Shown: positions 30,907 to 41,900, numbered from the stretch's first letter. The stretch is DNA of 64,000 nucleotides from Epithemia pelagica (GCA_946965045.2 OX337237.1:1426001-1490000), one strand, 5' to 3'. Notes: generated from the sequence alone by a model not told the origin. Translations and numbers: made by a program.

Positions 30907-31950
30907 TCATTGGCGACCCGTGTCTGTCGTGGTCGGATCCTGTTGGAGGACCATGGCATTGTAGTACAGCACCGGTGATACTGGTTCCGGTTTGCTTTGT
31001 TGGTTGTCCTTGTCGGTCTTTGTTGTTGGAGTGGCATAAATGACATAGCGCTTGGCGTGATGGAGTCCACATTTTTGATAAAAGGCTACATTGTCATTGT
31101 GACATTCCAAGTAGAGTCGCACTGACGACGACGACGACGTAGTAGTATCATCCGCAGTAGGGGTTTGGGCCAGAGCCACGGCGGTTTTCATCAAGAGCCG
31201 TCCAATTCCCTTGCCTTGCGCCGCCGATGCCACACCCAAATTGGCCACATGCCAATGGGGTTGTCTTCGATGATCCGTTACGAGATCGTGTTCTTGTTCC
31301 GTACGACTCGTGTAGGAATCAAATCGTTGTGCCATGGTAGTGCCGGACAATGACGATGGCGACGACGACGACAAGACAAGGGGTACCGGTTGTCCCAGAG
31401 GAATGACGGATCGCAAAAAATGCATCTTGTACAACCAGCCATATTTGGCTTGGTAGGGAGGAATCAAATGAATGGAACCCAAATATTCATTTGTTGTGGC
31501 ATGTCGGCAGACAATGCAAGAGCCATACAGCTCGGTAAATCGCAAGACGCATTCGATCATGTATTCCGTCACTTTTACATGATGAGCATCGTTGTCCTTG
31601 TCAGTCTGTTCGGTTTCGTCTTTGCCGAGGGTTCCAGTCGCCAGCCAACGGAAATCGGGGCCTGGCAAGAAACCACTTTTGTGAATCTTCTTCTCCTCCG
31701 GTGTCAATTGATCAACCACTTGCATCGTAATGGCCCACGGAGGAGGACTTTGGTTGCTTGTCGTCGACGAGGTTGACCCGGCGGCATTATGATGACGATG
31801 ATACTCTTGGAGAATGGACTGAATGACGGGATTCTCGTCCAAGTCACTGGTCGTGGACAATCGAGGCGCCACTCGACCAAACCATCGCGTCCACATCCAA
31901 ACACCACCACCCACAGTGACGGCCACGATACTTGCGGTTAGGAGCACCAT
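30907..31950 (-). CDS. GNAT-family N-acetyltransferase with N-terminal membrane anchor
   Basis: 347 residues. The first 20 residues are hydrophobic (LLTASIVAVTVGGGVWMW), giving a signal anchor or targeting helix. The acetyl-CoA-binding core is in the C-terminal half: a beta-strand HVANLGVASAAQGKGIGRLL with the QGKGIG pyrophosphate loop (consensus Q/RxxGxG/A), then helix MKTAVALA, strand VRLYLECHNDNVAFYQKCGL, where the Asn and Tyr of NxxAxxFYxKxGF are met. A tyrosine-rich block upstream (PPYQAKYGWLYKMHFLRSV) may form the acceptor site. The substrate is unknown; small-molecule or protein amine acetylation are both possible. Ser/Thr-rich inserts interrupt the fold. Confidence 0.85.
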   Translation of the reverse strand: MVLLTASIVAVTVGGGVWMWTRWFGRVAPRLSTTSDLDENPVIQSILQEYHRHHNAAGSTSSTTSNQSPPPWAITMQVVDQLTPEEKKIHKSGFLPGPDFRWLATGTLGKDETEQTDKDNDAHHVKVTEYMIECVLRFTELYGSCIVCRHATTNEYLGSIHLIPPYQAKYGWLYKMHFLRSVIPLGQPVPLVLSSSSPSSLSGTTMAQRFDSYTSRTEQEHDLVTDHRRQPHWHVANLGVASAAQGKGIGRLLMKTAVALAQTPTADDTTTSSSSSVRLYLECHNDNVAFYQKCGLHHAKRYVIYATPTTKTDKDNQQSKPEPVSPVLYYNAMVLQQDPTTTDTGRQ

Positions 31951-32838
31951 ATTCTGCCTTTTTTGTTTCTTCGCGTTTGTTGTAAAATGAGATTAAGCCA
32001 CTACAGTGGACAAATTGGTTCCATGAATGACGCCACCGCAATCGCCAAGAAGCATTCTTATTCACATGTGGTCGAACAGCCGAGAACAGGGATTGATCTG
32101 TTGGAAGTTGAAAGTTGGAACGAGCGAGAAGCGAAAAGGTGACGCGTCCGTCTTCAGTTGCAGTAGTCGCATCAACAGCGACTGCCTGAATCGCGTCAAA
32201 ATACCGGGGACTCAACTATGCTCCGACCTAACTACTAACTACTCCTACTCCTACTTCGCATTCCTCATATCATAAATCATCATAATACTCCTACGAAGAT
32301 ACGACACAAATCTCGTATGTTTGTCCCATGTCGCACGCACAGGATTGTCTTAATGTGTTCTGCAAACAAGATGCGTTTCGATTGTTGGTGGAATGCAAAT
32401 ATACACATATAAAAGAAATTGACTAGGTAGGTAGAGCGTGCTCGAATGACTCGAGAAGAACAAACAATCGTGCAGTGTGTAGGAGTACATGTAATTATTT
32501 GTGAGACCGGAGCAGTTGGCTCTTTGTGCTTTGGTATTTGTTAGTTGTGGAAGGACATTCAACGAATATAACTCTGAGGTTTCGTGTGCTGCGGGAACAA
32601 AGGAAACGGATCCAATTCGTATGGCAACATGTGTGACGACACGCATGGAATCGACCTTCTGTGTCATTCTGTTCCTGAGGGCAGCACGTTTCTTGGTGGC
32701 TCGGCTCGATATGCTCATTCGATTCTGCGGATACCAAGCTTTAACAGCGGAGACTATCGTTGCCCAAGTGGTTTTTCCAGGTCCAATCTCTCGTCCCCGA
32801 CAACGACAAGGCCACGAATACTGGCCACAAAACAAGTA
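31951..32838. other. Intergenic, no convincing gene
   Basis: This lies between the start of the acetyltransferase gene and the end of the RING gene. Open frames at 32350-32835 (minus) and 32501-32851 (plus) overlap and show no domain. Confidence 0.35.
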
Positions 32839-34353
32839 TTACTCCCAATAGGTGGGTGGAAGAAGCTCCAACGGAATGTCAATCTGCAACGGCACGGGGG
32901 AAGGAGGATTGAGTGTCAAAGTGGAATTTCGTACGGAGAAAGCCCCCGCCACGACGGAACGACCCGACCGATAGATTGTAATTCGGGGTACCAACGAAGA
33001 GGAATCTGAATGCTCCACCGTCTCACTCTCCTCCGTCTCACTCTCATTCGGAGCCGCCAAACGTGGTGGCAAGGGTACTTGTTGATTGCGCGTCGGAACG
33101 TGTCGCGTGTGCACCACGGGTGGTGGTGGTGGTGGCGCCACTGTCGTGGAGGTGGTGACATTCCCCACGGCATCATGGTTCTGATTCGCCGCCACCGAGC
33201 GAGTGACGCGGAACCGTGCACTCGCTGGAGCCGACGACGACGAGGCGGCCAAGGAAGCCGCCGCGGCGGCGGCGGCGGAACGGGTCGTCCGGGCCATGCC
33301 CGAATGGGCCCGGGCAATGGTGGAAAACCGCTGTTTGCAAATGGGACAGGTATTTTCCTGCAGGGCCCACTTGTCAATACAGTCAAAGCAAAACATGTGA
33401 GAGCATCCGTCCACAGTGGCGCACTCGCGACGTGTGGGTACCGTCAAGCAAATGGGACAGGGCGTGGGTTCTTCTTCTTCTTCTTCGTCGTCGTCATCGT
33501 TCGGGTCTGTATTCTGTCGTGTGGTGCTCGTGGAGGAAGCACTGGTCTTGGATTTCTTTGTGTTGCTATTGTTGGTGGTGGCAGAGGTGAGGGACGGACG
33601 ACCCCGTTTGCGATTCGAACGAGACGTAGTAGAGGGCAACGACGATTCTGTGGCTTGTGGAATAACTGCGGATCGTCGGACACATTGTGGAGTAGTTCGT
33701 CGTGACGGCTCGGCTGGATCCTGTCGTCTTGACGAGGATCGTAACGTTCGTGTAGAGGACCATACGGTGCGGCGAGTCTCTGTAGCAGCAGAAACAGGAA
33801 CCGTTGGTCGACGACGACGATCCGAGGTGGTCCTCCAGGATACGGCTGGCCTTGAATTCCGAGAGGAAGAAGAAGAAGGTGCGTGGAATACACTACCCCT
33901 GGTTCTTGTGGAACCTTCGCTAGAATGCCTGGTACTCGGTCGTTCTCGCGTACTTCGGGACACATTCCTGCTGATTGTCGTCACATGGTCGACCGATTCC
34001 TGTCGTTCGCCTCCAGTCTCGCTTCGACTCGCCGCACGACGGCGACGATGCCACAGTCGCTCTTCTCGTTCGTTGTTGACCAGGGCGCGAGGATTGGACC
34101 GGAGAGAGGTTCTTCTGGAACCTTCGCTAGTACTGGACACATTCCTGCTGGAGGATGAAACGGTTGCGGACGAGCTTGGTTCTTCCGAGGAACTGGTGGT
34201 GGTGGTTGTTGTGACGTCATGGTCGACCGATTCCTGTCCTTCTCCTCCAGTCTCGCTTCTACTACTCGCACGACAGCGACGATGCCACAGTCGCTCTTCT
34301 CGCTCGTTGTTGACCAGGGCACGAGGATTGGACCGGAGAGAGGACCTCATCAT
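32839..34353 (-). CDS. RING-finger protein (probable E3 ubiquitin ligase)
   Basis: 504 residues from the ATG at 34353; an in-frame ATG lies at 34419. A C3HC4 RING sits in the middle (CPICLTVPTRRECATVDGCSH, then MFCFDCIDKW and CPICKQRF), with all eight zinc ligands visible. The following SGMARTTRSAAAAAAASLAA is an Ala-rich helix. The N-terminal 150 residues are a tandem duplication (see the repeat entry) that is Arg/Ser-rich and likely disordered. The tail is Pro/Ser-rich. RING proteins of this type pass ubiquitin from an E2 to a substrate; the substrate here is unknown. It diverges from the pseudouridine synthase gene, with which it shares a short intergenic region. Confidence 0.85.
   Translation of the reverse strand: MMRSSLRSNPRALVNNEREERLWHRRCRASSRSETGGEGQESVDHDVTTTTTTSSSEEPSSSATVSSSSRNVSSTSEGSRRTSLRSNPRALVNNEREERLWHRRRRAASRSETGGERQESVDHVTTISRNVSRSTRERPSTRHSSEGSTRTRGSVFHAPSSSSSRNSRPAVSWRTTSDRRRRPTVPVSAATETRRTVWSSTRTLRSSSRRQDPAEPSRRTTPQCVRRSAVIPQATESSLPSTTSRSNRKRGRPSLTSATTNNSNTKKSKTSASSTSTTRQNTDPNDDDDEEEEEEPTPCPICLTVPTRRECATVDGCSHMFCFDCIDKWALQENTCPICKQRFSTIARAHSGMARTTRSAAAAAAASLAASSSSAPASARFRVTRSVAANQNHDAVGNVTTSTTVAPPPPPPVVHTRHVPTRNQQVPLPPRLAAPNESETEESETVEHSDSSSLVPRITIYRSGRSVVAGAFSVRNSTLTLNPPSPVPLQIDIPLELLPPTYWE
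33990..34347 (-). repeat. In-frame duplication in the RING gene, 234-base spacing
   Basis: A segment coding for about 43 residues starting SLRSNPRALVNNEREERLWH is present twice, spaced 234 bases (78 codons) apart, with only a few residue changes between copies. Confidence 0.85.
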
Positions 34354-34652
34354 GGTTGTCACACATGATATGAGATCTCTGCAGGAAAACGCGGCAAACC
34401 AAAAAATTTCGGGCTTCACACCCTGTCGTGTCCTATGGAAGTTAAGGTCAAATGGATTATTGGAGAAGTAATAGATGTGTCGCTAAGGCGTGACTAAGTA
34501 CTCCTCCACGTCCTCTGTCCTTGTACGAATAACATGTTTTGTAATATTTACCGGGACGGTCGGTAGAGGGTGTAATACTGAAGCGCGACGGAATCTTTTA
34601 TGGTCACGGATGGGTCGCTGAAACATGCTGTTGGAAGCAAGTTCCGGGGAAC

Positions 34653-36659
34653 TTGAAGTCGTTCCTGTATGGAAGCAAGATACCCCAACGAGAAAGATCC
34701 ATAGAGGTACGCACAGCAGCATGCCGCAGCACCACACAAACCATACCCCAGAGCCGACAACCACCGACCATGCCGTCATTCTCACAGCCACAACAACCAC
34801 CACCACAACCACAACGATGCAATTTCCTACAGTTCCGCAGCCGTAGAGCCTCGGCACAGCGTCTTGTTGTCGGTCGGTCTGTCCACAACCACCCGCGACA
34901 CGGCAGGGACCGCCCGCAGCCCTGCACTACTCCACACAGGATCAATGGAGCAGAGACATTGATTGCGAGTCGGTTGTTGTTGTCTTCTTCCAGATGGATA
35001 TTATTACTCATGGTATGGTTTCTGCCGCTGCCGAGTGGGTCCTTTGGGACCATGGCATTATCGGTCCACACCACCGCCGTTGCTCCATGGAGATCATGGA
35101 TGGCTCCACAACACAGGAACGCTCCGACCGGTCGAACTCGCGCACAGCAGCATGGTGTGTGGTTGGCCACCCCATCGAACCACAATCAAGAGCAGACGAT
35201 ACCCACCGGCGAACGGATGAAAATGACCCACCAGAATCGTCACCGAGGATCCAACCAGCACAGGGCAGGATCCAATCCACGACAACGAGAATCACAACCA
35301 CAACAACAACGACCAACCCGAAAACACACGGGATCCTCCTTGCCAAAATCACCACACTCTGCGACTGGCCGAGACATGCAGTCTTGTAGTCCCACCACGC
35401 GGCGGACTCCGCGAACCAGGAATCACAACAGGCGGTTCCCCTCCAAACAACGACAACAAGACGTCGTTTCCCGCACCACCAACCCACAAACATTGGTCCT
35501 TGCCTATCACAAACCACGCAATGTCATTACGTCACATTCCACTGCCGATGCCTTGCCCACCCATCCCAAACACCACTACAGGAGGACGACTACTCGACCA
35601 CAACCACAACAGCCACAACAATTGAGCATGACAAACACCACTACCAACCATACAAGCAGCCTGCGACGGACCGTCTATCAAGATATTCAAACGGCTGACG
35701 GATGGATTGGCAATGCGAATGCGTCGTTGCGGCCACACCACCCAACACTGGATGATCATCATCACGATGATGGGTCGCGACGAGACTGGTCCTTTTCGGA
35801 GATTACTGGCTTGAACCATGCGCAACAATTGCATGCCATTGGTCGATTGGATTGCGATACGACAGGTCTTTTGTTATTTACCAATGATGGTGGATTGGTT
35901 CATCACATTACCCATCCTCCTCCCCATCGCAATACAATGATCAACACCACGACCAGCAGTAACAACAATCATTCCAAATTGCCGTCAATGTTGAACAACC
36001 ATACAATGCGTTCGCCCCTTTTATCGAGAAATGACACGGGTGTTTCGTTCCTCGGTTCCGTCCAGGCATCCTCCTCCTTTCATGGTTTGTCCAAAACCTA
36101 TCAAGTTGTCATTATGGGCCATTACGACAACGACCATGTGGCCTTGGAAACTATGCGTCGGCATGGCATTGACATTGGTCCCAAACACGGGGGTGTGACC
36201 TTACCGGTCCCCGATTTGACCGTGTTGGATCATCCTACTCGCAAATCGACACGACTCCAATTGACCTTGTGGCAAGGCAAGAATCGACAAGTCCGTCGCA
36301 TGTTCCATGCCATGGGATCGGGTGTCCTGCAATTGCATCGGATCCGCATGGGACCGTCGTTGGATTTGACCGGATTGGAACAGCCGGGAGCCTGGCGGGT
36401 CCTGTCGCCGGAACAAGTCCAAGACGCCTTGCAGTGGACGGTCCGGACCGTGCCCGTACTGCGCCAACCAAGCACCACCAGCAGCAGTATCCGGAGCAGC
36501 CACGCCCGGGGCTCCGCGGCGGGAGGGACCACTCGCACGGCGCAACATCGCAGAACGTCCACGACCAGACCGAGGAACTATGGTAGGAACAAGAAACACT
36601 CCAAATCCTCCTCCTCCCATATCAACACAGCGATGGTCAAGAAGGAGCAGTGGTCCTAG
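34653..36659 (+). CDS. RNA pseudouridine synthase, RsuA/RluB/RluE family, with targeting-type N-terminus
   Basis: 668 residues from the first ATG; ATGs at 34770 and 35010 are alternatives, and the one at 34770 has a good context. The catalytic domain lies in the second half: LVLAYHKPRNVITSH, GRLDCDTTGLLLFTNDGG with the catalytic Asp of GRLD, SKTYQVVI, and TLWQGKNRQVRRMFHAMG, LHRIRMGP, all RsuA-family blocks. It converts uridine to pseudouridine in rRNA or tRNA. The N-terminal half is low-complexity (Gln, His, Thr, Arg) with a hydrophobic stretch near residues 105-130 (SRWILLLMVWFLPLPSG). A start at 35010 would give a leader of the kind used for organelle import. An inserted Asn/Thr-rich loop splits the core. 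No S4 domain is recognised. Confidence 0.85.
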   Translation: MKSFLYGSKIPQRERSIEVRTAACRSTTQTIPQSRQPPTMPSFSQPQQPPPQPQRCNFLQFRSRRASAQRLVVGRSVHNHPRHGRDRPQPCTTPHRINGAETLIASRLLLSSSRWILLLMVWFLPLPSGSFGTMALSVHTTAVAPWRSWMAPQHRNAPTGRTRAQQHGVWLATPSNHNQEQTIPTGERMKMTHQNRHRGSNQHRAGSNPRQRESQPQQQRPTRKHTGSSLPKSPHSATGRDMQSCSPTTRRTPRTRNHNRRFPSKQRQQDVVSRTTNPQTLVLAYHKPRNVITSHSTADALPTHPKHHYRRTTTRPQPQQPQQLSMTNTTTNHTSSLRRTVYQDIQTADGWIGNANASLRPHHPTLDDHHHDDGSRRDWSFSEITGLNHAQQLHAIGRLDCDTTGLLLFTNDGGLVHHITHPPPHRNTMINTTTSSNNNHSKLPSMLNNHTMRSPLLSRNDTGVSFLGSVQASSSFHGLSKTYQVVIMGHYDNDHVALETMRRHGIDIGPKHGGVTLPVPDLTVLDHPTRKSTRLQLTLWQGKNRQVRRMFHAMGSGVLQLHRIRMGPSLDLTGLEQPGAWRVLSPEQVQDALQWTVRTVPVLRQPSTTSSSIRSSHARGSAAGGTTRTAQHRRTSTTRPRNYGRNKKHSKSSSSHINTAMVKKEQWS

Positions 36660-37074
36660 CACGAACCAAGAGTCAAGGGAATATAGGATTGGCGAGAGAC
36701 ATGGTTTACGGTCTTGGATGCGTGCATGTGTGTGTAGTGTCGTATTCACCGTTGCAACCACTGCCATTTGTTTGGCCATGGAAGTCCTCGTTCCATGTGC
36801 ACGAAGATATCTTATTTCTTCATCCAGTAGACAATTGGATTCACGATGTTACTGTATATGTATGTATGTCGCCTTCTTGAGCACGTGTCCAAGGCCTCTA
36901 TTCCAGATTCGTGACCCCGAGCAAGTCCACGGGCCCATGGTTTCGTGCGTGCCGCCCATGGATTCTTCATCATAGAAATCCAGCAGCTCATCTATATTTC
37001 GAGTGTTTGCGCATCTTGGAGTTTCAACTTCTTTACTTTATATACATCCGCAACCGATTGTCTATTTTCTGCAG

Positions 37075-38249
37075 GCACCCAGAGTGCCGAAACGAGTCTC
37101 GTCAAGAACAACAACAGGAGCAAACAAGCAGTGGATAGTGAATCGACCTTTGGTCCGTTTGAAACCTTTTTCAAGCAACAAATTGGAGGAGGTCCCTCCT
37201 CCAGCAACAATAACCGAGACTTGCAAGACTCCTTTGACGAAGACAATCCCTATGGTGCACTGACACTTCTTCCCGCCGGTACAAGTGGTACCAAGGGGGG
37301 ATGGTCTCTCGATACGACCCCCGTCTTGTCGCGGCTTACCACGACCAAAAAATCCAAACCAGCAGCTTGTAGTGAAAATGACGATGCCGATACGGAGACC
37401 AGCGATGCCCTCAACAACAATAGCAAAAAACAGTCTCGACAACAAGGACGAGACGAAAGCAGCAAGGAGGATGAGGATGAGGAAGAACGTCGCATGAAAT
37501 TAATGATTTTTACACCCAAGAAACAAGCTCCCTTGTTGCGGGACAATCCAGAATCCCGCGCCGAACAAATTGAAAAAGCATTGACTTCATCTTGGACTTG
37601 TTGTTTCAAGGCTTCCTCGTCGTCCTTATTGTCCGAATCTTCTACCGAGGTGCTAGCCTTGCCACTCTTGGACGCCGCGGCTGCCGCCGCCTTCTTTTTT
37701 TCTTGCTTGGCTCGTTTCTTTTCTTCCAACTTTTTCTTGAGTTTTTGCAACCGCTTCATTCCGAGTTTGATGAGCCCTCATTTTATTCATTACGGCAGTC
37801 CATTGCACAAGCAGCCTTGACGGGTTCACGTGCGACAAAATCAGCTGCTACGACCGAAGCATGGAGGGACGAATTGTATCAAGTGAGCTGTTACCGTGTG
37901 AAGACTCGCGCCAACGCAATCGCTTCTGGGTTTCCAGCGGAGGATCACACTGCGACAACTTCTTTCTATTCTGCCAAAACGTCCTCTTCCACAACAGGGC
38001 CAAACAATGGGAAATGTCGTTGCCGAAAATCAGGTTTTGAAGGGAAGAGAGGTGTCCAGCATAAATTGTGCGACTGGGGCCGCATCCCTAACGCTAATGA
38101 GGCGACAACTCCGTGACAATGAGAGATTGATTCAACAATCCTTTTTAGAGACCAAAAGGTTGTACCTTAGGACAGTTGAAAAACAGGGGTACAAAAGGAC
38201 AGAGAGTCACACAGGAGCAGATTATCAGGTGAACGAGAATGCCTCCTAA
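37075..38249 (+). CDS. Hypothetical protein gene with apparent internal inversion
   Basis: An exon appears to begin at 37075 after a good acceptor (TTTTCTGCAG); the upstream exon is not located. Coding-like plus-strand sequence runs to about 37577 (FETFFKQQIGGGPSS, DEDNPYGALTLLPAG, KLMIFTPKKQAPLLRDNPES). From about 37578 to 37760 the coding character switches to the minus strand (KKLEEKKRAKQEKKKAAAAA, EEALKQQVQDEV). It returns to plus at 37763 (EFDEPSFYSLRQSIAQAALTG), followed by a donor (GTGAGC) at 37883, a 115-base intron and a phase-matched exon from 37998 to the stop at 38249. The last exon overlaps the start of the bromodomain gene by 11 bases. The function is unknown. As it stands the plus-strand frame is broken, so this may be a pseudogene or a misassembled stretch. 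Confidence 0.4.
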
Positions 38250-39139
38250 ATCAGGACAAGAGGAACCCTTGGCCCGTTTGGCCAAGATGGTCAACAATTT
38301 CATGAGCCGTCCCGATGCGGCGCCGTTTTTGGAACCAGTCGATTGGAGAGGACTGGATTTGTACGATTATCCGGAAATTATTCAAAAGATGATGGACTTG
38401 GGAACAATCAAGAGAAAGTTGGATCGCAAACAATACAATACAGCCTGGGAATGCGCACAAGATATTAAACTGGTGTGGAGCAACTGTATGCTGTACAATT
38501 CCGAAGGCAGTGAATTGTGGATGATTGCCAAATCGTTTAATCGCAAATTTGAAGACAAATTCCGAAGAATTCGACAAGAATGTAAGTGGATCTTTTGCGT
38601 CCCGATGCACTGCCGTTGCGGTTTGCAGCTCATGTGGTGTGTCACATTGTTTTCTCCGCATGCCAGTTGACATTGGGGAAGAAGAAGAGGAACCGGAAGA
38701 AGAGGAGGACGATAAGGAATCGGAGGAGGAAGACGACGAAAGGGAGTTTGCCGATATGGACTCGTCGGATGGCAAAACGGGAGGAAGAGTGTCTTCTCCA
38801 TCCTCATCACATCCATCATTGGATGCGCGCGCCCAATTAGCCAGCAATTTACTCTTGTTGCACGGAACCGAATTGGGACATGTCATGTCCTTATTGGAAC
38901 GTGAATTTCCCAAAGCTCTACTGTCGTTACAAGATGAGGAAGTTGGTGGTGGCAACGAATCACAAGTGCCGGCGCAGATTCCGGAAAAGTTTGAAATAAA
39001 CTTGGATGAATTGGATTCGTCCATCTTTCAAAAAATATCCAAGTATGCCACTGAAAGAGCCAGTGGAAGAAAGAGAGGAATGGCAGGTGGAGATGTGGAA
39101 CTGGAGGATGTCTCTGGGAAGAGAAAAAGAAAGCGATAA
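38239..39139 (+). CDS. Bromodomain protein, BET-like (two exons)
   Basis: Exons 38239-38581 and 38667-39139 joined across an 85-base intron (donor GTAAGT, acceptor TGCCAG) give 271 residues. A single bromodomain fills the first exon: FLEPVDWRGLDLYDYPEIIQ, DLGTIKRKLDRKQYNT, and LVWSNCMLYNSEGSELW, where YN includes the Asn that binds acetyl-lysine. An acidic Glu/Asp stretch follows. Then comes a region like the NET (extra-terminal) domain of BET proteins: ELGHVMSLLEREFPKALL and EINLDELDSSIFQKISKY. The end is basic (KRKRKR), a likely nuclear signal. It should read acetylated histones and recruit partners to chromatin. One bromodomain plus NET matches the plant GTE or short BET layout. Confidence 0.9.
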
Positions 39140-40001
39140 TTCTCAATGCCATGTTGTCGTATACGGAGACTACTGTTGCATCGTGGAGGAGAGAGCCATG
39201 CTATTACCGGGAGAGACTAAAACAATACAGAGAGTGAGAGAATGCGGACCCAAAGTGAAACCATTCCTTTCAACCTCCTTGATAAACTGTGTTGTATAGA
39301 TGCTTCGTTTGTAGTGAACCAACTCCAATGTATTTGGTCTGTCATGAAAAAGTCTGTGTTGTGAGAAGAGTCCAAGGAGTATCCTGAGCTGTACCGCAGA
39401 ATGCAATGAGGATCCATGTGGGGCGCCGTCGTCTAGAAACAAGAAACGCTAGAGACGAGGGGTATCCAAAGGCACATGGGTCGACATGGACCAGTGGGGT
39501 TCGAGATTCGAGATGACACGCTCCTACCTAATTTTTCTCAGTGTCTTGTTTGGAAGAGTGTCGTCATCCAGGCATTTCTGTTTTCATCATGTTTACGCAA
39601 ATGAACTTGGTTCAAACCTTTTTTCCGACATGTCCCGTCGCCTTCACGGGACATCCTAGCTAGAGGGTTTTCCACCACTGCTAATCAAGAGCTATTAGCG
39701 ACCCCCAGTGGCTCAGAAACCATATGGGAGTGAAAATCTTGTCGGGACTTGATACTCCCATACCATTTTCTTTACTGTGATCCACAACAGCCTTCCCCCA
39801 GTAATGACACTTTCACCGTAAAGGGCAATTGCATTTTGCTTTTAAAATCTTGTAGAGAAGAGCAGTTCAGATTTTGGGGGGACTTGGAATTGGTTCCACT
39901 TGTCGCCAGACCTGACTTGCGGGAAACGAGAGAAACAAAACAAAAACACAACTCTCCAAGGGAAGAAGCGCATACTAGCTCCTGCCAACAAAACGTCGAA
40001 C
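39140..40001. other. Intergenic and 5' region of the rhomboid gene; no other gene seen
   Basis: Only short frames without coding character. The rhomboid start at 40002 is preceded by open sequence in the same frame from 39900, which I read as 5' UTR. Confidence 0.35.
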
Positions 40002-41900
40002 ATGGCATCGGTTCATTCTGTGCAAGATCACATCACTACGGCTGCGCCTGTGGACGAATGCCATGGCACCGAACCAAGGGATTTGTCAGAAGGAGTGTCG
40101 CAACAAATGGATGGAGTAACGTTGACAACGACGACAAGTCACGAGAAACATAGTGATGACGACAAGAGTCATGATACAAGCATGACAAGTTCACAACCCT
40201 CCAGTGATGATGCGGGGGACGAAATGGATCATGATGATTCTCATCGCACCATATATCCCATTGTTTCCGGTGACGCGGTTGGAGTGACGAGTGAGACGAC
40301 AATCCCTGCTTCCATCCATGTGGCAGACACTGTGGAAGATCCAAACTCGGGCTCCCACTTGGCCAGGATGGACTCGTCCAGTTCCCGTGCCGTGGCACGA
40401 GCGATTGATCGAGGACTCTGGCAAGAGCAACAAAAGCAATCCTCCACCTTGTCGTCCGATCCATCCCTGGAACCGTTTCGCTTTGCCGATGATGAAGATG
40501 GTGAAAGCCACCATGAAACGTGGTGCCCTTTGGGATCTTGCGCTCTTGGCAGCCGGACTACACAAACAACCGTTGTGGCTCACACACTCGGACCCCACTC
40601 GATTCAAGAACTGTGCGATAATTTACGACGATATCCGGAACAGGGCCTCAGCCGACCCGAAGATGGCGAATTGTTGCACAAAATGGTGGATTTCCACCGA
40701 GCTCGGTATCAACGACGGGACGGATGGCTCACCGAACGACCCAGTGGATTGTTGGGCTTGTTTTTGTTTCTCGGCGAGCTGCGAGTGGACCTCCAATGGG
40801 CTGAAGATGCAGCCTGGCGACGAGTCCATGAAACACAGGCCGTTTCTTGGGAAAGCTTTGCCAAATACCATTCACCCGAGAATCAACGATCGTACTTTAT
40901 CTACCTGGTCGAAATCATTTCCATTGTGATGATGATCATTGCCATGTGGATGAACGATTGGAAATTTGCTCCCTTTACCGAAAACCCCATGCTGGGTCCA
41001 TCGGCACAAGTTCTCATGGATCTCGGCGCCCTCAACTCGGAAGCAGTGGTTCAAGACAATGAATGGTACCGCCTTGTGGCACCATTTATTCTTCATGCCG
41101 GTATCATTCACTTGGTCATTAATTTGCTGGCCCTCCATTTCATTGGTGGTCCTGTCGAACGCACGTTGGGTTCCACTCTGACTGCCACTGTATTTCTCGT
41201 GTCCGGATTTGGAGGAAACGTGGCGAGTGCCTTATTCATTCAAAATACAGTCAGTGTCGGAGCATCGGGAGGACTGTTTGGTCTTTTGGGCCTTTGTTTG
41301 GCCCATATTGTGGCCAATTGGGACCTTCTCACCCTTCGAAACTACCGTGACCGCAACGATCCAGCCCACAAGGGGTTTCCCAGCATCACGGTGACCTGTC
41401 TGCTGGTGACAGAGCTCATGGTCAACATCGTAGTGGGACTTACGCCATACGTCGACAACTTTGCCCATTTGGGTGGCTTGGTCTATGGACTGTTTCTTGG
41501 GTTTCCATTACTGGTCTTGGACTGGACGGGGTTTTCGCTCCGAAAAGTACACTCGCACTGTCACATGTTCTTTACAGTTCGTGCGCTTTCCTTTCTCATG
41601 GGTGCCGGGCTTTTGATTTTTACTACCGTGAGTTTGGCAAACTACAATGGCCAGGAGCCGCTCTGCCGAAATTGCCGGTACATGAGTTGCGCACCCTTTC
41701 CATTTTGGAATGACAATCCCTGGTGGCACTGTGAGGATGACTGCTACATTGCCTCGGCATCCTGGACAAGTTACCAGAATTATACGCGGGTCGACTTTTC
41801 CTGTCCCTACGGCGAACAAGCTTCTGTTCAAGTCCCGTGGATCATGGATGCCGACGACGTTGTGGAACAATTACCACAACTCTGTCGAGATTACTGTTGA
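40002..41900 (+). CDS. Rhomboid-family intramembrane serine protease
   Basis: 632 residues from the ATG at 40002. A long acidic, Ser/Thr-rich cytosolic head (about 270 residues) precedes the membrane domain. The first helix is YLVEIISIVMMIIAMWM. The protease core has HAGIIHLVINLLALHF (the oxyanion HxxxN), FLVSGFGGNVASALF, the active-site GASGGLFGLLG with catalytic Ser, and the catalytic His in NFAHLGGLVYGLFLG. A further helix (LSFLMGAGLLIFTT) gives a seven-helix type. A Cys-rich lumenal tail follows (CRNCRYMSC ... WWHCEDDC). The layout is that of eukaryotic secretory-pathway rhomboids, which cut single-pass membrane proteins in the Golgi or plasma membrane. Ser and His are both present, so it is an active protease and not an iRhom. 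Confidence 0.93.
   Translation: MASVHSVQDHITTAAPVDECHGTEPRDLSEGVSQQMDGVTLTTTTSHEKHSDDDKSHDTSMTSSQPSSDDAGDEMDHDDSHRTIYPIVSGDAVGVTSETTIPASIHVADTVEDPNSGSHLARMDSSSSRAVARAIDRGLWQEQQKQSSTLSSDPSLEPFRFADDEDGESHHETWCPLGSCALGSRTTQTTVVAHTLGPHSIQELCDNLRRYPEQGLSRPEDGELLHKMVDFHRARYQRRDGWLTERPSGLLGLFLFLGELRVDLQWAEDAAWRRVHETQAVSWESFAKYHSPENQRSYFIYLVEIISIVMMIIAMWMNDWKFAPFTENPMLGPSAQVLMDLGALNSEAVVQDNEWYRLVAPFILHAGIIHLVINLLALHFIGGPVERTLGSTLTATVFLVSGFGGNVASALFIQNTVSVGASGGLFGLLGLCLAHIVANWDLLTLRNYRDRNDPAHKGFPSITVTCLLVTELMVNIVVGLTPYVDNFAHLGGLVYGLFLGFPLLVLDWTGFSLRKVHSHCHMFFTVRALSFLMGAGLLIFTTVSLANYNGQEPLCRNCRYMSCAPFPFWNDNPWWHCEDDCYIASASWTSYQNYTRVDFSCPYGEQASVQVPWIMDADDVVEQLPQLCRDYC

Noticed and set aside
33416-34471. 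A 351-residue plus-strand frame opposite the RING gene
   Set aside because: Antisense shadow of a Ser/Arg-rich coding region; the minus strand has a complete RING.
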